A stretch of DNA of 64,000 nucleotides, from the NCBI RefSeq assembly GCF_003444775.1, contig NZ_CP021081.1, positions 1,600,001-1,664,000 of the forward strand. Reading direction: 5' to 3'. The DNA comes from Deinococcus ficus (GTDB taxonomy: Bacteria > Deinococcota > Deinococci > Deinococcales > Deinococcaceae). Below, piece after piece: positions 1-9,649 of this stretch (its first letter is position 1; each line of letters starts with the position of its first letter). Position numbers and translations under genes: made by a program. The notes under the pieces are model-generated. The model was not told the origin of the DNA and did no database searches. It worked only from the letters and a program-made list of their open reading frames with translations.

Positions 1-333
1 GCGCAGAGTTACTGCGTGCTGATTGCCGGGGAGCACACGCAGAAGACCCGCAAGCGCCTGAAGATCATCGAGGGGTCCACGGACGGGTTCGTGATCGCGG
101 AAGCGGACCTGAAGCTGCGCGGGCCGGGCGAGCTGCGCGGCACGCGACAGAGCGGGATTCCGGACCTGCGGCTGGCGGATCTGGCGAACGACGCAGAGAT
201 CATCGAGCGGGCGCGCGAGCTGGCCAAGCACATCCTGGCGCACGACCCGAAGCTGGAGCATCCGCGCCTGCAGTACCTGCGCAGCGAGTTGCAGAGCCGC
301 AGTCAGAGCGTGGCGTTCCGCGAGGTGATCTGA
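1..333 (+). CDS. recG: ATP-dependent DNA helicase RecG, C-terminal part (5' end outside window)
   Basis: This is the last 110 residues of RecG, the helicase that reverses stalled replication forks and branch-migrates Holliday junctions. The frame is open from base 1, so the gene begins upstream of the window. The end of the second RecA-like lobe is visible, with [18 protein letters not shown] (about residues 27-44) and the following GTRQSG, both typical of RecG. The helical C-terminal tail after it is intact. Family and length of this part are as expected. A short hairpin just after the stop lacks a T-run. Confidence 0.93.
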   Translation, partial: AQSYCVLIAGEHTQKTRKRLKIIEGSTDGFVIAEADLKLRGPGELRGTRQSGIPDLRLADLANDAEIIERARELAKHILAHDPKLEHPRLQYLRSELQSRSQSVAFREVI

Positions 334-335
334 CC

Positions 336-354
336 CGTCCAGTCCAACTGGACG
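336..354 (+). terminator. Weak hairpin after recG
   Basis: An 8-bp perfect stem (336-343 with 347-354) and a 3-base loop begin two bases after the recG stop. There is no T-run, so it may be a processing or Rho-dependent end rather than an intrinsic terminator. Confidence 0.35.
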
Positions 355-543
355 ACATGATGGGCTTCGGGACGCGGCCGGGACAATGTGACGAAACGGT
401 GACACACCACCCGCTAAACTCCCGTCATCAGCGCCAAAAATTCAAAGCGGACCGGGTGAAGTCCGTGAGCGCCGCAGGTGGCTGGACACGAGTGCGTTCA
501 GCCACTTTCCCTTGGCCTGCGCCCGGCACGTAAGCTGGGGCGC

Positions 544-1395
544 ATGAACGCAGCGAGCACGCCCCACGGGGACCTGGCCGGCCGGACCATCCTGGTCACC
601 GGCGCCACCAACGGCATCGGGCTGATCACCGCGCGCGAACTGGCCGGCCGGGGCGCGCGGGTGGTGATCGTGGGCCGCAACGCAGAGAAGACCGCAGACG
701 TGGCCCGCCGCGTGAACGCCACCGGCACCGTCATCGCGGACCTGTCCGAGCTCACGCAGGTGCGCCGCGCCGCGCAGGAGTACCGCGAGCGCTTCGGGGC
801 GCTGGACGTGCTGGTGAACAACGCCGGCGCCTACTACGCCACCCGGGCGGAAACCGGGGAGGGCCGGGAACGCACCTGGGCGCTGAACCACCTCTCCCCC
901 GCCCTGCTCACCCGGGAACTGCTGCCCCTGCTGCGTCAGGCGCGGGACCCGCGGGTGGTGATGGTGGCGTCCGAGGCGCACCGCATGGGCCGCATTCACT
1001 TTGGGGACCCGGAGCTGCGGCGCCGCTACGCCGCGCGCGGCTGGGCGGCGTACGGGCAGAGCAAGCTGGCGAACGTGCTGTACGCGCGGGAACTGGCCCG
1101 CCGGGCGCCCTGGCTGCAGGCGAACAGCCTGCACCCGGGCATGGTCGCCACGGGCTTCGCGCACAACAACGGCGGGCTGGTCGCGCGGCTGTACCGCATC
1201 GTGGACCGCTTCGCGATCACGCCGGAGGAGGGCGCGCTCACCACGCTGCACCTCGCGGCGGGAGACGTGCGCGTGAGCGGCCGGTACTTCAGCGAGGAGC
1301 GCGAGGTGACGCCCGCCCCGCAGGCGCAGGACGACGGCGCCGCGCTGCGCCTGTGGGAGCTGACCGAGCGTACCCTGGACGCCGCACTGTCCTGA
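544..1395 (+). CDS. SDR family oxidoreductase (retinol-dehydrogenase-like)
   Basis: This is a short-chain dehydrogenase/reductase of 283 residues. The nucleotide-binding glycine motif TGATNGIG lies near residues 19-26, followed by NNAG, and the catalytic YGQSK tetrad segment is near residue 170. The layout (long loop before the tetrad, HPGMVATG after it) is that of the retinol dehydrogenase/WW-oxidoreductase-like group; the substrate cannot be read from sequence. An in-frame start at 478 exists. ATG 544 is preferred because a TAAGCT -10 hexamer (531-536) sits exactly 7 nt before it, predicting a leaderless transcript. Confidence 0.85.
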   Translation: MNAASTPHGDLAGRTILVTGATNGIGLITARELAGRGARVVIVGRNAEKTADVARRVNATGTVIADLSELTQVRRAAQEYRERFGALDVLVNNAGAYYATRAETGEGRERTWALNHLSPALLTRELLPLLRQARDPRVVMVASEAHRMGRIHFGDPELRRRYAARGWAAYGQSKLANVLYARELARRAPWLQANSLHPGMVATGFAHNNGGLVARLYRIVDRFAITPEEGALTTLHLAAGDVRVSGRYFSEEREVTPAPQAQDDGAALRLWELTERTLDAALS

Positions 1396-1436
1396 ACGCG
1401 CACTGACGGGCAGGGCCGTGGCTTAGCCTGTCAGGC

Positions 1437-2993
1437 ATGCCCGACGTCCCCGCCCGGCCCGCGCCCCGCGTTCTCCTGATTCCGCCCGACACGCGGCCGC
1501 CCACCCTGGACCTGCCGGTGAGCCTGGGGCGCATGACCGGCGCGGAGATGAGCGTGCCGCCGCGGGAGGCCCTGCCGGACTTCTTCACGCCGGGCGACCC
1601 GGCCGTCCTGCGGGACTGGCTGCTGGACCGGGCGGCGCAGGCGGACGCGCTGGTGGTGTGCCTGGAAACGCTGTGCCTGGGCGGGATGATTCCGGCCCGC
1701 CGGGTGTCCGACCCGCTGGACGTAGCGCTGGCGCGGCTGCGGATGCTGGAGGAGGTGCACGCGCGGCACCCCGGACTGCGCATCTACGCGTTCGGGGTGG
1801 TGGTCCGGGTGGCGCACGACAACGATCCGCATGAGGAGAAGCCCTACTACGGCGAGTGGGGCACGGCGCTGCGGGCCTACAGCACCGCCTTCGATCGGCA
1901 GGCCCGGCACGGCGCGGCGGAACAGGAGGCGCTGGACGCCGCCCGCGCCGCAGTGCCCGCCGAGATCCTGGCGGACTGGGTGGGCACCCGGGAACGCAAC
2001 CGGGCGCTGCACCTGGAGGCGCTGGACCTGCTGCACCGCGGCGTGCTCACGCACCTGTGCGTGACGCTGGACGACACCAGCGAGTACGGCCTGGCCGCCT
2101 ACGACCGCCGGCTGCTGGAGGCCCGGGCGGATGAGCTGGGCGTGTGGGACCGCTTCGACACGTACCCCGGCGCGGACGAGGTTCCCTGCGCGCTGCTGAC
2201 CCGCGCGCTGCGCCAGGGTCTGCCCCCGGCGAGGGCGTGGGTGCGGTACAGCGGCACGCTGGGCGAGGCCGCCGGCATGATCTACGAGGACCGGCCCGCC
2301 GGGGAGCTCGTGCGGGCGCACCTGCGCGCCGCCGGGTGCGTGCCGGCCGAGACGCCGGCCGAGGCGGACTTCATTCTGGCCGTGAACACCCCGGGGCGGC
2401 GGCAGGCGAACGTGCAGCCGGACCTCGCGACGGTGGACACCCCGGACCGGCACCTGCCGGCGTTCGTGGACGCGGTGCTGGACGACCTGAGGCGCGGCCG
2501 GGCGGTCAGCGTGGCGGACATCGCCTACCCGAACGGCGCGGAGCGGCGGCTGTGGGCGCTGCTGGACCGGGTGGCGCTGGCGGACCTCGCGGGTTTCAGC
2601 GCGTGGAACACGGCCGGGAACACGCTGGGCAGTGCCGTGGCGTTCGGGGCGCTGGCAGGGCTGGTGCAGGACCGCGCGGAGCAGGTGGGGGCGGTGTTCG
2701 CGCGGGTGGTGGACGACGTGCTGTACCAGTCGTTCGTGCGCCGCGAGGTGCGGGATGCGTTGGTGAACCCCAGTCCCTTCGACCTGGGTGAGCAGCGCGG
2801 GACGGCCGAGGCCCTCCTGGCAGCCCAGCTGTCGCCGCGGGCGGCCGATGTCTGGGAACGGCACTTCGCGCGCACCGGGCTGACTCTGGAGTGGGGCACG
2901 CCGCACCTCGCGTGGCCGCGCCTGTTCACCGGCGTGTTCCCGCTGGGTGTCTCGCTGGCCGGGCCGGCTGCCGCGGCTCCGCCGAAAGGCTGA
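1437..2993 (+). CDS. DUF4127 family protein
   Basis: This 518-residue protein matches DUF4127. It opens with RVLLIPPDTRPP, close to the family's LIPLDDRP signature, and has the GGMIPARR segment and the IYAFGVVVR strand that follow. No biochemical role is established for the family; the Asp/Arg-rich motifs suggest an enzyme. There is no signal peptide or membrane segment. A TAGCCT hexamer (1424-1429) lies 7 nt before the ATG, supporting this start and a leaderless mRNA. It follows the SDR gene by about 40 bp but seems to have its own promoter. Confidence 0.78.
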   Translation: MPDVPARPAPRVLLIPPDTRPPTLDLPVSLGRMTGAEMSVPPREALPDFFTPGDPAVLRDWLLDRAAQADALVVCLETLCLGGMIPARRVSDPLDVALARLRMLEEVHARHPGLRIYAFGVVVRVAHDNDPHEEKPYYGEWGTALRAYSTAFDRQARHGAAEQEALDAARAAVPAEILADWVGTRERNRALHLEALDLLHRGVLTHLCVTLDDTSEYGLAAYDRRLLEARADELGVWDRFDTYPGADEVPCALLTRALRQGLPPARAWVRYSGTLGEAAGMIYEDRPAGELVRAHLRAAGCVPAETPAEADFILAVNTPGRRQANVQPDLATVDTPDRHLPAFVDAVLDDLRRGRAVSVADIAYPNGAERRLWALLDRVALADLAGFSAWNTAGNTLGSAVAFGALAGLVQDRAEQVGAVFARVVDDVLYQSFVRREVRDALVNPSPFDLGEQRGTAEALLAAQLSPRAADVWERHFARTGLTLEWGTPHLAWPRLFTGVFPLGVSLAGPAAAAPPKG

Positions 2994-3027
2994 CGCCGCC
3001 CTGAGGCGCGCGTGGCAGGCTGGGGGC

Positions 3028-3369
3028 ATGAATCCACGCACCCAGCTGCCTGCCGCGAGCGCCCTGGCTGTCCTGATGGTCGGTGCGTGGTCATACGTGC
3101 TGCTCGCGCCCGTCAGTGGGGTGCGGGTCGCCAACCATACCGGGGACATCCTGAGGAACGTGCAGGTGTGCGTGCAGGGCGGCGCCTGCCTGAACCGCGC
3201 GCGCCTGCTGCCGCACGAGTCCTGGCGGGTGCCCACGCCCGGCGAGCGCACCTGCGTGGAGGTCCGGGTCCCCGGCGAGGGCGCGCGCCAGGCCTGCGTG
3301 AACGCCGAAGACCGGCCCGGGGTGCGGCTGGTCGTCACCCGGCAGTCAGGCATCCAGACGCAGGAATAG
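3028..3369 (+). CDS. Small membrane-anchored or secreted protein, unknown function
   Basis: A 113-residue protein with one N-terminal hydrophobic segment (about residues 10-28), then an exported domain with four cysteines (VQVCVQGGAC, ERTCVEV, RQACVNA) that could form two disulfides. Charged residues dominate the tail. No family is recognised. The start was chosen at the ATG that puts the hydrophobic segment at the N-terminus; an earlier in-frame start at 2947 would overlap the preceding gene. A CAGGCT hexamer before the ATG is a weak -10 candidate. It could be an uncleaved signal anchor. Confidence 0.55.
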   Translation: MNPRTQLPAASALAVLMVGAWSYVLLAPVSGVRVANHTGDILRNVQVCVQGGACLNRARLLPHESWRVPTPGERTCVEVRVPGEGARQACVNAEDRPGVRLVVTRQSGIQTQE

Positions 3370-3669
3370 CGAGGGCGAGCCTCCACCGTAGAACGGGCGG
3401 GAGGCTGTTCAGTTTGAATGGGTGGGCGTCATGGCTGCCCCCGGTATCGGCCCAGGGCGAACCCCGCCAGCCGGTGCCACCAGCAGCCTGGCCCCACCTT
3501 GCATTCGAAAAGCGGGCGGTGCCATTCCAGACCCGGGCGGCGCGGAGCGGTGGACGATTTTAAGCGTGCGACAGGGCGTTTCATGGCTCTGCGGGCGGCG
3601 TGTTAGCGTGCGGACGTAGAGACAATCCGTGACTGCCGGGAGACGCTGGCGGTCCGCAGGAGGCACAGC
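3370..3669. other. Intergenic region before pruA
   Basis: These 300 bases hold a hairpin (3378-3384 with 3400-3406) that may end the preceding transcript, and an AGGAGG-type ribosome-binding site just before pruA. The first half is rich in short inverted repeats, but no known riboswitch or RNA could be matched by eye. No convincing protein-coding frame was found. Confidence 0.5.
3378..3406 (+). terminator. Hairpin after the 3028 gene
   Basis: AGCCTCC pairs perfectly with GGAGGCT across a 15-base loop, followed by a short T-containing stretch. It is a moderate intrinsic-terminator candidate. Confidence 0.4.
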
Positions 3670-5247
3670 ATGACCGGAACGCTGATGGAGGGTTTCCTCC
3701 GCTTTGAGCACGAGCCCTACCACAACTTCCAGGACCCCGCCACCGCGCAGGCGCAGGAAAAGGCCTTCCGCAGCGTGCGCGAGCAGTACGTGGGCCGCAC
3801 CTTCCCCATGATCATCGCCGGGCGCGAGGCCACGGGCGAGAAGATGCACGACGTGCACAACCCCGCCGACACCCGCGAGGTCGTGTGGCGCTTCCCGAAC
3901 GCCACGCACGCCCAGCGTGAGGAGGCCATCGCCGCCGCGAAGGCCGCGTTCGAGGACTGGCGGTTCAGTGACCCCTTCCAGCGCGCCACCATCTTCAAGC
4001 GCGCGGCGGAGCTGCTGCGGGCGCGCCGGTTCGAGTTCAACGCCGTGATGACCCTGGAAAACGGCAAGAACTGGTCCGAGGCCGACGGGGAGGTCGCCGA
4101 GAGCGTGGACCACTTCGAGGTGTTCGCGCGCGAGGCGATGCGCTGGGCGCAGGGCAAGGCCGTGTACCCCATGCCCGACGAGCACGTCACCACCGTGTAC
4201 GAGCCGCTGGGCGTGGTGGCCTGCATCAACCCCTGGAACTTCCCCAGCGCGATTCCGCTCGGGATGGCCCTGGGTGCTATCGCGGCCGGGAACACCGTGA
4301 TCTGGAAGCCGGCCAGCGACACCCCGCTCTCCAGTTACCTGATGGTGGAACTGCTGTTCCAGGCGGGCCTGCCGCGCGGCGTGATCCAGTTCGTGACCGG
4401 CGACCACGACGTGCTCGGCGACGACCTCGTGGACCACAAGGACATCCGCATGATCGCCTTCACCGGCAGCAAGAACATCGGCTGCCGCATCTACGAGCGG
4501 GCCAGCAAGGTCCACCCTGGGCAGCGCTGGCTCAAGCGCGTGATCGCGGAGATGGGCGGCAAGGACCCCATGGTGATCTGCGCGGACGCCGACCTGGACG
4601 AGGCCGCGGCCGGGATTGTGGCCGCCGCGTTCGGGTACGCCGGGCAGAAGTGCAGTGCGTGCAGCCGCGTGATCGCCGAGGACAGCGTGTACGACGCGCT
4701 GCTGGAGAAGGTCGTGGAGCGCGCCAAGCGCCTCAAGGTGGGGCTCCCCGAGGACAACGCGGACCTGGGCCCGGTCATTCACGAGCGCGCCGCGCGGAAC
4801 ATCCTGCGCTACATCGAGGGCGGCAAGAAGACCGCGAAACTCGTGCTGGGCGGTGACCAGCCGGACATGGGCGACCGCCGCGGCGGGTACGTGAACCCCA
4901 CCATCTTCAGCGAGGTGGAGCCCAACGATCCGCTGTTTCAGGAGGAGATCTTCGGGCCGGTGCTGGCCTTCTCCCGCGCGCGCGACTGGCGCCACGCGAT
5001 CGAACTGGCGAACGACAGCGAGTACGGCCTGACCGCCAGCTTCTACAGCCGCGACCCGCACAAGATCACCGAGGCCAGGAAGCTCATGCACTTCGGGAAC
5101 CTGTACATCAACCGCAAGTGCACCGGGGCGCTGTCCGGCACGCACGCCTTTGGCGGGTACGGCATGAGCGGCACGAACGCCAAGGTCGGCGGCCCGGACT
5201 ACCTGTTCTGGTTCATGCAGACCAAGACCATCGCCCAGCGGTACTGA
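3670..5247 (+). CDS. pruA: L-glutamate gamma-semialdehyde (1-pyrroline-5-carboxylate) dehydrogenase
   Basis: This enzyme oxidises L-glutamate semialdehyde to glutamate with NAD, the second step of proline catabolism. The 525 residues have the full aldehyde dehydrogenase fold: INPWNFP near 187-193, the NAD-loop FTGS near 264-267, general-base Glu294 in AEMGGKDP and catalytic Cys328 in AGQKC. The C-terminal FGGYGMSGTNAKVGGPDYL stretch is typical of the PruA/RocA group and sets it apart from generic ALDHs. A strong AGGAGG site lies about 7 nt before the ATG, so this gene is not leaderless. It meets the DUF4180 gene tail to tail with a one-base gap. proC and proA lie elsewhere in the window. Confidence 0.95.
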   Translation: MTGTLMEGFLRFEHEPYHNFQDPATAQAQEKAFRSVREQYVGRTFPMIIAGREATGEKMHDVHNPADTREVVWRFPNATHAQREEAIAAAKAAFEDWRFSDPFQRATIFKRAAELLRARRFEFNAVMTLENGKNWSEADGEVAESVDHFEVFAREAMRWAQGKAVYPMPDEHVTTVYEPLGVVACINPWNFPSAIPLGMALGAIAAGNTVIWKPASDTPLSSYLMVELLFQAGLPRGVIQFVTGDHDVLGDDLVDHKDIRMIAFTGSKNIGCRIYERASKVHPGQRWLKRVIAEMGGKDPMVICADADLDEAAAGIVAAAFGYAGQKCSACSRVIAEDSVYDALLEKVVERAKRLKVGLPEDNADLGPVIHERAARNILRYIEGGKKTAKLVLGGDQPDMGDRRGGYVNPTIFSEVEPNDPLFQEEIFGPVLAFSRARDWRHAIELANDSEYGLTASFYSRDPHKITEARKLMHFGNLYINRKCTGALSGTHAFGGYGMSGTNAKVGGPDYLFWFMQTKTIAQRY

Positions 5248-5248
5248 G

Positions 5249-5599
5249 TCACCGGGCGGACGCCAGCCACGCGCGGGCGTCCGCCTCGTCTGGCAGGATC
5301 CGCACGTGGGGGTGCCGGGCGTGCTCGCGGGCCAGTTCCGTGAAGCGCCCGCCGTGCGCGGCCGGGACCGGCACGACCAGGGCGGTGGGCAGACGGTGAT
5401 TCACCAGCGTCTGGAACAGTTCCCCGAGCAGCCCGGTGCGCAGGTCCAGGAAGGTGGGCGACAGGTCCGCCTCGTGCAGCAGCAGGGCGTCCAGGCCGTA
5501 CGCGGCGCCGATCAGGTCGCGGATGTCCCCGGCCGCACGCAGCTGGAGACCGAGGTCCCGGGCAGACCGGAGGATCGGGGAGGCGGGATCACTCGTCAT
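5249..5599 (-). CDS. DUF4180 domain protein
   Basis: This 116-residue protein matches DUF4180 along its whole length: a strand-helix start, HEADLSPTFLDLRTGLLGE in the middle (the family's FFDLxTGLAGE core), the NHRLPTALV strand, and a C-terminal helix ending in EADARAWL. The family looks like a small alpha/beta STAS-like fold, often a stand-alone protein of unknown role. A longer frame exists, but the ATG at 5599 is preferred because TAGGCT (complement of 5607-5612) lies 7 nt upstream. Confidence 0.72.
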   Translation of the reverse strand: MTSDPASPILRSARDLGLQLRAAGDIRDLIGAAYGLDALLLHEADLSPTFLDLRTGLLGELFQTLVNHRLPTALVVPVPAAHGGRFTELAREHARHPHVRILPDEADARAWLASAR

Positions 5600-5663
5600 G
5601 CCCGCCAGCCTACCGTCCCCGCCTGCGGCCCTGAGAAGCGGAACTTCTGGGAGACTGAACCCC

Positions 5664-6157
<494 letters not shown>

Positions 6158-6164
<7 letters not shown>

Positions 6165-6640
6165 GCGGAACGCTGGGCGACACCTTCGGCAAGGCGGTCG
6201 GGAACCTGTATCAAGGGGGCGCCGCGAACGTCACCTGGGAGCGGGCGCTGGAGGACCTGAGCGCCGCCGATGCGGCGCGCGTGCCGGCCACTCTGCCGCA
6301 CTCGGTGGCGCAGGTGATCGGGCACGTGCAGTTCTGGCAGGCGTACCTGCTGGCGGTGATCGCCGGTGAGAACCCCGCCGCGCCCGAGCACGCGGCCGGC
6401 GGCTGGCCGGACCCCGGCGACTGGGAGACGCTGAAGGCCGACTTCCTGCGGGACGCCGCCCGCCTGCGCGACCTCGCGCGGGACGAGGCGTTCGTGCAGA
6501 CCCCGGACCGCCAGGGCCGGCCGTACGGTGTGGCCCTGACGAACTTCGCGGCACACGGCGTGTACCACCTGGGGCAGGTCGTGACCCTGCGTCAGGCCCT
6601 GGGCCTGTGGCCGCCGCCCAGCGGCGGGGACACCTGGTAA
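6158..6640 (+). CDS. DinB family protein, second tandem copy
   Basis: A 160-residue paralogue of the preceding gene. It shares LPHSVAQVIGHVQFWQ (first His ligand) and HGVYHLGQVVTLRQALG with the closing WPPPSGGDTW. The two copies are clearly diverged in between, so the duplication is old. The start is one of two adjacent GTG codons (6158 or 6161). The second forms a GTGA overlap with the upstream stop, which indicates translational coupling and co-expression, perhaps as a heterodimer. Confidence 0.8.
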
Positions 6641-6689
6641 GCCGCCCCCCTTTCCCTCTTCTCCTCTTTTTCTGAACTGGAGCCTGTGC

Positions 6690-7979
6690 ATGTCGAACGT
6701 CTTCTACCGCAGCCGCAAGTCGTACCCCGTCGCCGTCCGTGCCGAGGGGGTGTACCTGTGGGACGACACCGGAAAACGCTCCCTGGACGGCAGTTCCGGG
6801 GCGCTGGTGGCGAATGTCGGGCACGGCCGCGCCGGGGTGGCCCGGGCCATGGCGGCGCAGGCCGAGCGGCTCGCGTTCGTGCACGGGTCGCAGTACTCCA
6901 GTGACGTGCTGGAAACCTACGCCACGCGCCTCGCGGCGTTCCTGAATCTGCCCGGCGCAAGGTTCTGGGCGGTGTCCGGCGGGTCGGAGGCGAACGAGAG
7001 CGCCATCAAGCTGGCCCGGCAGTACCACGTGGAACGCGGCGAGCCGGGGCGCTTCAAGGTGATCACCCGCGTGCCCAGCTACCACGGGGCCTCCCTGGGC
7101 GCCCTGGCGGCCTCCGGGATGGGCGCGCGGCGGGAACTGTACGCGCCGCTGATGCGGGAGGACGCCTGGCCGAAAATGCCGAAACCCGACCCGGGCCTGA
7201 CCGGCGAGCAGGACGCCGACCGCCTGCGCGCGGTGCTGGAGGCCGCCGGGCCGGAGTCGGTCGCGGCGTTCATGTGCGAGCCGGTGGTGGGCGCCTCGGA
7301 CGCGGCGCTCGTCCCGAATGCCGGGTACCACGCGCGCGTCGCGGAGATCTGCCGGGAGTACGGAGTGCTGTTCATCTCCGACGAGGTGATGGCCGGCATG
7401 GGCCGCTGCGGCGTGCCCCTCACCGCCCGCCTGCACGGCGAGGCGGTCACGCCGGACATCGTGGTGCTCGGCAAGGGCCTCGCGGCCGGGTACGCGCCCC
7501 TGGCCGGCCTGATGGCGCAGGGGCACGTGTACGACACGGTCATGGGCGGGTCCGGGGCGTTCAAGCACGGGTTCACGTACGCCGGGCATCCGGTGAGCGT
7601 GGCGGCCGGGCTGGCGGTGCTGGACATCGTGGAGGGCGAGAACCTGGTCGCAGCCGCGCATGAGCGGGGCGCGCAGCTGCTCGCCGGTCTGGAGGCGCTG
7701 AAGGCCCGGCACCCGCAGGTGCTGGCGGTGCGGGGCACCGGCCTGCTGCTGGGCGTGGTGCTGGGCGATCCGGCGACCGGGCAGAGCGACGTAACCCCCG
7801 GCCGGGCGGAGCGGGTGGCGGCCCGCGCCCGCGAGCTGGGCCTGCTGACGTACCCGGGGTCCGGTGCGGTGGACGGCGTCCGCGGCGATCACCTGCTGCT
7901 GGGCCCGCCGCTGAGCATCACGCCGGCCGAGGTGGACGAGCTGCTGGGCCTGCTGGATCAGGCGCTGACAGACGCGTAG
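6690..7979 (+). CDS. Class III aminotransferase (aspartate aminotransferase family)
   Basis: A 429-residue PLP-dependent class III aminotransferase. The cofactor pocket is visible: VSGGSEANESAIKLARQY near 90-107, FISDEVMAGMGRCG with the Asp that contacts the pyridine nitrogen, and the Schiff-base lysine in VVLGKGLAAGYAPL. FTYAGHPVSVAAGLAVLD completes the signature. Substrate choice within the class (diamine, beta-alanine, ornithine, DAPA) cannot be decided from sequence. It follows the DinB pair by about 50 bp, across a pyrimidine-rich spacer, with a weak GGAG-type site. Confidence 0.88.
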   Translation: MSNVFYRSRKSYPVAVRAEGVYLWDDTGKRSLDGSSGALVANVGHGRAGVARAMAAQAERLAFVHGSQYSSDVLETYATRLAAFLNLPGARFWAVSGGSEANESAIKLARQYHVERGEPGRFKVITRVPSYHGASLGALAASGMGARRELYAPLMREDAWPKMPKPDPGLTGEQDADRLRAVLEAAGPESVAAFMCEPVVGASDAALVPNAGYHARVAEICREYGVLFISDEVMAGMGRCGVPLTARLHGEAVTPDIVVLGKGLAAGYAPLAGLMAQGHVYDTVMGGSGAFKHGFTYAGHPVSVAAGLAVLDIVEGENLVAAAHERGAQLLAGLEALKARHPQVLAVRGTGLLLGVVLGDPATGQSDVTPGRAERVAARARELGLLTYPGSGAVDGVRGDHLLLGPPLSITPAEVDELLGLLDQALTDA

Positions 7980-7991
7980 GTGCACAGGCAG

Positions 7992-8030
7992 GAAGGTGGC
8001 CGCCCCCGGTTGGAGGCGGCCACCTTCTTG
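7992..8030. terminator. Bidirectional terminator between convergent genes
   Basis: A perfect 13-bp stem (7992-8004 with 8015-8027) and a 10-base loop, followed by TTC/TTG. It lies between the stops of the aminotransferase and the WecG-family gene and can serve both. Confidence 0.8.
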
Positions 8031-8033
8031 AGG

Positions 8034-8768
8034 TCAGGCCTTCTGTTTCCGCTTCTGGGCCTCCACCAGCCGCACGAACTGCAGGAGTTTCGGCGCGCGG
8101 TTCCAGCGGCGGCGGTCGCTGGCGATGCGCCAGATGAACTCCACGCCCATGCGCCGCGTCCACTCCGGGGCGAGCTGCGCGGTGCCGCCCAGCACGTCGA
8201 TCACGCCGCCGCAGCCGATCATCACAGGGGTGTTCAGCACCTGCCGCCAGTATTGGTTGAAGATCTCCTGCCGCCCGGCACCCATGCCGGTCAGGAGCAG
8301 GTGCGCGCCGCTGTCGCGGATGAGCTCCGCAACCCGCTGATCGTCCTCGGGGCCGAAGTATCCGTGGTGCACGCCGGCCACCTGAATACCGTACTGGTCG
8401 GCGGCGTTCTTCGCGGCGGTCTCGGCCACGCCGGGTTTGGCGCCCAGGAAGAACACCCGCAGGTCCCGGCCGTGGCGCTCCATCAGGCCGCGCACGATGT
8501 CCATGCCGGGCGCGCGGGGCACCTCCGTGCCGGTCAGCTGCCGGGCGGCGTACACGATCCCCACGCCGTCCGCGGTGACGAGGTCCGCCTGGTTGATCAC
8601 GGTCACGAAGTCCGGCTGGGTGCGGCTCTGCACGATGAACTCGGGGTTCAGGGTGACGACCGTGTGCGGGGCGCGGGGGGTGCGGTAGATCCACTCTCCG
8701 AGCCGGTCCAGGGTCTGGTCCAGGGTGATGACGTCCAGGGGCAGGTCGAACAGGCGCAGGCGGGTCAT
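8034..8768 (-). CDS. WecG/TagA/CpsF family glycosyltransferase
   Basis: A 244-residue GT26-family enzyme, which transfers N-acetylmannosamine-type sugars to lipid-linked acceptors during cell-surface polymer synthesis. Hallmarks are VTLNPEFIVQS, the DLVTADGVGIVYAAR segment carrying the catalytic Asp, the long VFFLGAKPGVAE strand-loop, and LLTGMGAGRQEIF. The C-terminal basic helix (EAQKRKQKA) suits peripheral membrane attachment. The start is the ATG giving MTRLRLFDLPLDVITL. TACAAT lies 10 nt upstream on the coding strand, so a very short leader is likely. Confidence 0.88.
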   Translation of the reverse strand: MTRLRLFDLPLDVITLDQTLDRLGEWIYRTPRAPHTVVTLNPEFIVQSRTQPDFVTVINQADLVTADGVGIVYAARQLTGTEVPRAPGMDIVRGLMERHGRDLRVFFLGAKPGVAETAAKNAADQYGIQVAGVHHGYFGPEDDQRVAELIRDSGAHLLLTGMGAGRQEIFNQYWRQVLNTPVMIGCGGVIDVLGGTAQLAPEWTRRMGVEFIWRIASDRRRWNRAPKLLQFVRLVEAQKRKQKA

Positions 8769-8844
8769 GCTGGGCGTGATTGTACGCCCCGCCGCGCGGC
8801 AAGGTGGGCTGGGCCACGGGCGGGCGTGCGGCATACTGGCGGGC

Positions 8845-9516
8845 ATGTTGCCCGGAGCGTTCGGTACGCTGCCCTCCGATTCCCAGGCGCTGCTGCGGTC
8901 CTCGGCGCGCACGGGCCGCTGGAGCCGCGGCGAGCTGCTGTTCCACCCGGACGACCCGGCCGACACGCTGCACGTCCTGACGCGCGGCGCAGTGCGGCTG
9001 TACCGCCTGGGGTCCGGGGCGCGCGAGGTGACCATCGACGTGCCGGGCGTGGGTGACCTGGTGGGCGTGCGCGCCCTGGTGCCCGGGGAGCAGTACGGCG
9101 TGTACGCCGAGGCCATCGACGACAGCGAGGCGCTGCTGCTGGGCCGTGAGCCCCTGACGCGCCTGATGGCCGCGCAGCCGGCCGTGGGCGTGGCCGTGAC
9201 CGAGCAGGTGACGCGGCAGGCCCGCGGGGCGCAGGAGCGGCTGTCCGGGCTGGTGTTCATGGAGGTGTCGCAGCGGCTGGCGCGGGCGCTGCTGGCCCTG
9301 GCCGAACGCGAGGGCGAGTGGCATGACGGCACGCTCGCACTGCGGGAGCGGGTGTCGCACCAGGACCTGGCGCACATGGCGGGCAGCACCCGGGAGACGG
9401 TCACGAAACTGCTGGGGGATTTCCGCGGGCGGGGGCTGCTGGACCTGGGGTACCGGCGGATCATCCTGACGGACCGCGAGGGCCTGGAGCACCTCGTTCG
9501 TGAACCTGTGCGGTAG
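8845..9516 (+). CDS. Crp/Fnr family transcriptional regulator
   Basis: A 223-residue regulator with an N-terminal cyclic-nucleotide-type beta-roll (about 15-120), a long dimer helix, and a C-terminal winged helix with recognition segment DLAHMAGSTRETVTKLLGDF (about 172-191). Fnr-type cysteines are absent, so it is unlikely to carry an iron-sulfur cluster. Whether it binds cAMP is unclear. A CATACT hexamer (8832-8837) lies 7 nt before the ATG, indicating a leaderless transcript. It is divergent from the glycosyltransferase gene and upstream of bshC. Confidence 0.9.
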   Translation: MLPGAFGTLPSDSQALLRSSARTGRWSRGELLFHPDDPADTLHVLTRGAVRLYRLGSGAREVTIDVPGVGDLVGVRALVPGEQYGVYAEAIDDSEALLLGREPLTRLMAAQPAVGVAVTEQVTRQARGAQERLSGLVFMEVSQRLARALLALAEREGEWHDGTLALRERVSHQDLAHMAGSTRETVTKLLGDFRGRGLLDLGYRRIILTDREGLEHLVREPVR

Positions 9517-9649
9517 ACGGGAACCCCACAGCGGGCCGCGCAGGCGGTAACGTGAGCGGCTGTGAGAGTAGGAGCCGTGCAGTGACGTGTGATGTGAACC
9601 GGGCGACGCGGGGTCCCGTGGTCGTGGGCGCCGTGCCGGGCGGGCCGGC

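Noticed and set aside
1431..3386. Long open frame of about 650 codons on the minus strand
   Set aside because: It mirrors the DUF4127 gene on the other strand in a high-GC sequence and encodes Arg/Gln/His-rich protein with no known domain. It is a shadow.
3370..3669. Possible riboswitch or structured RNA before pruA
   Set aside because: Several inverted repeats are present, but no known riboswitch core could be recognised by eye, and random high-GC sequence gives such pairs often.
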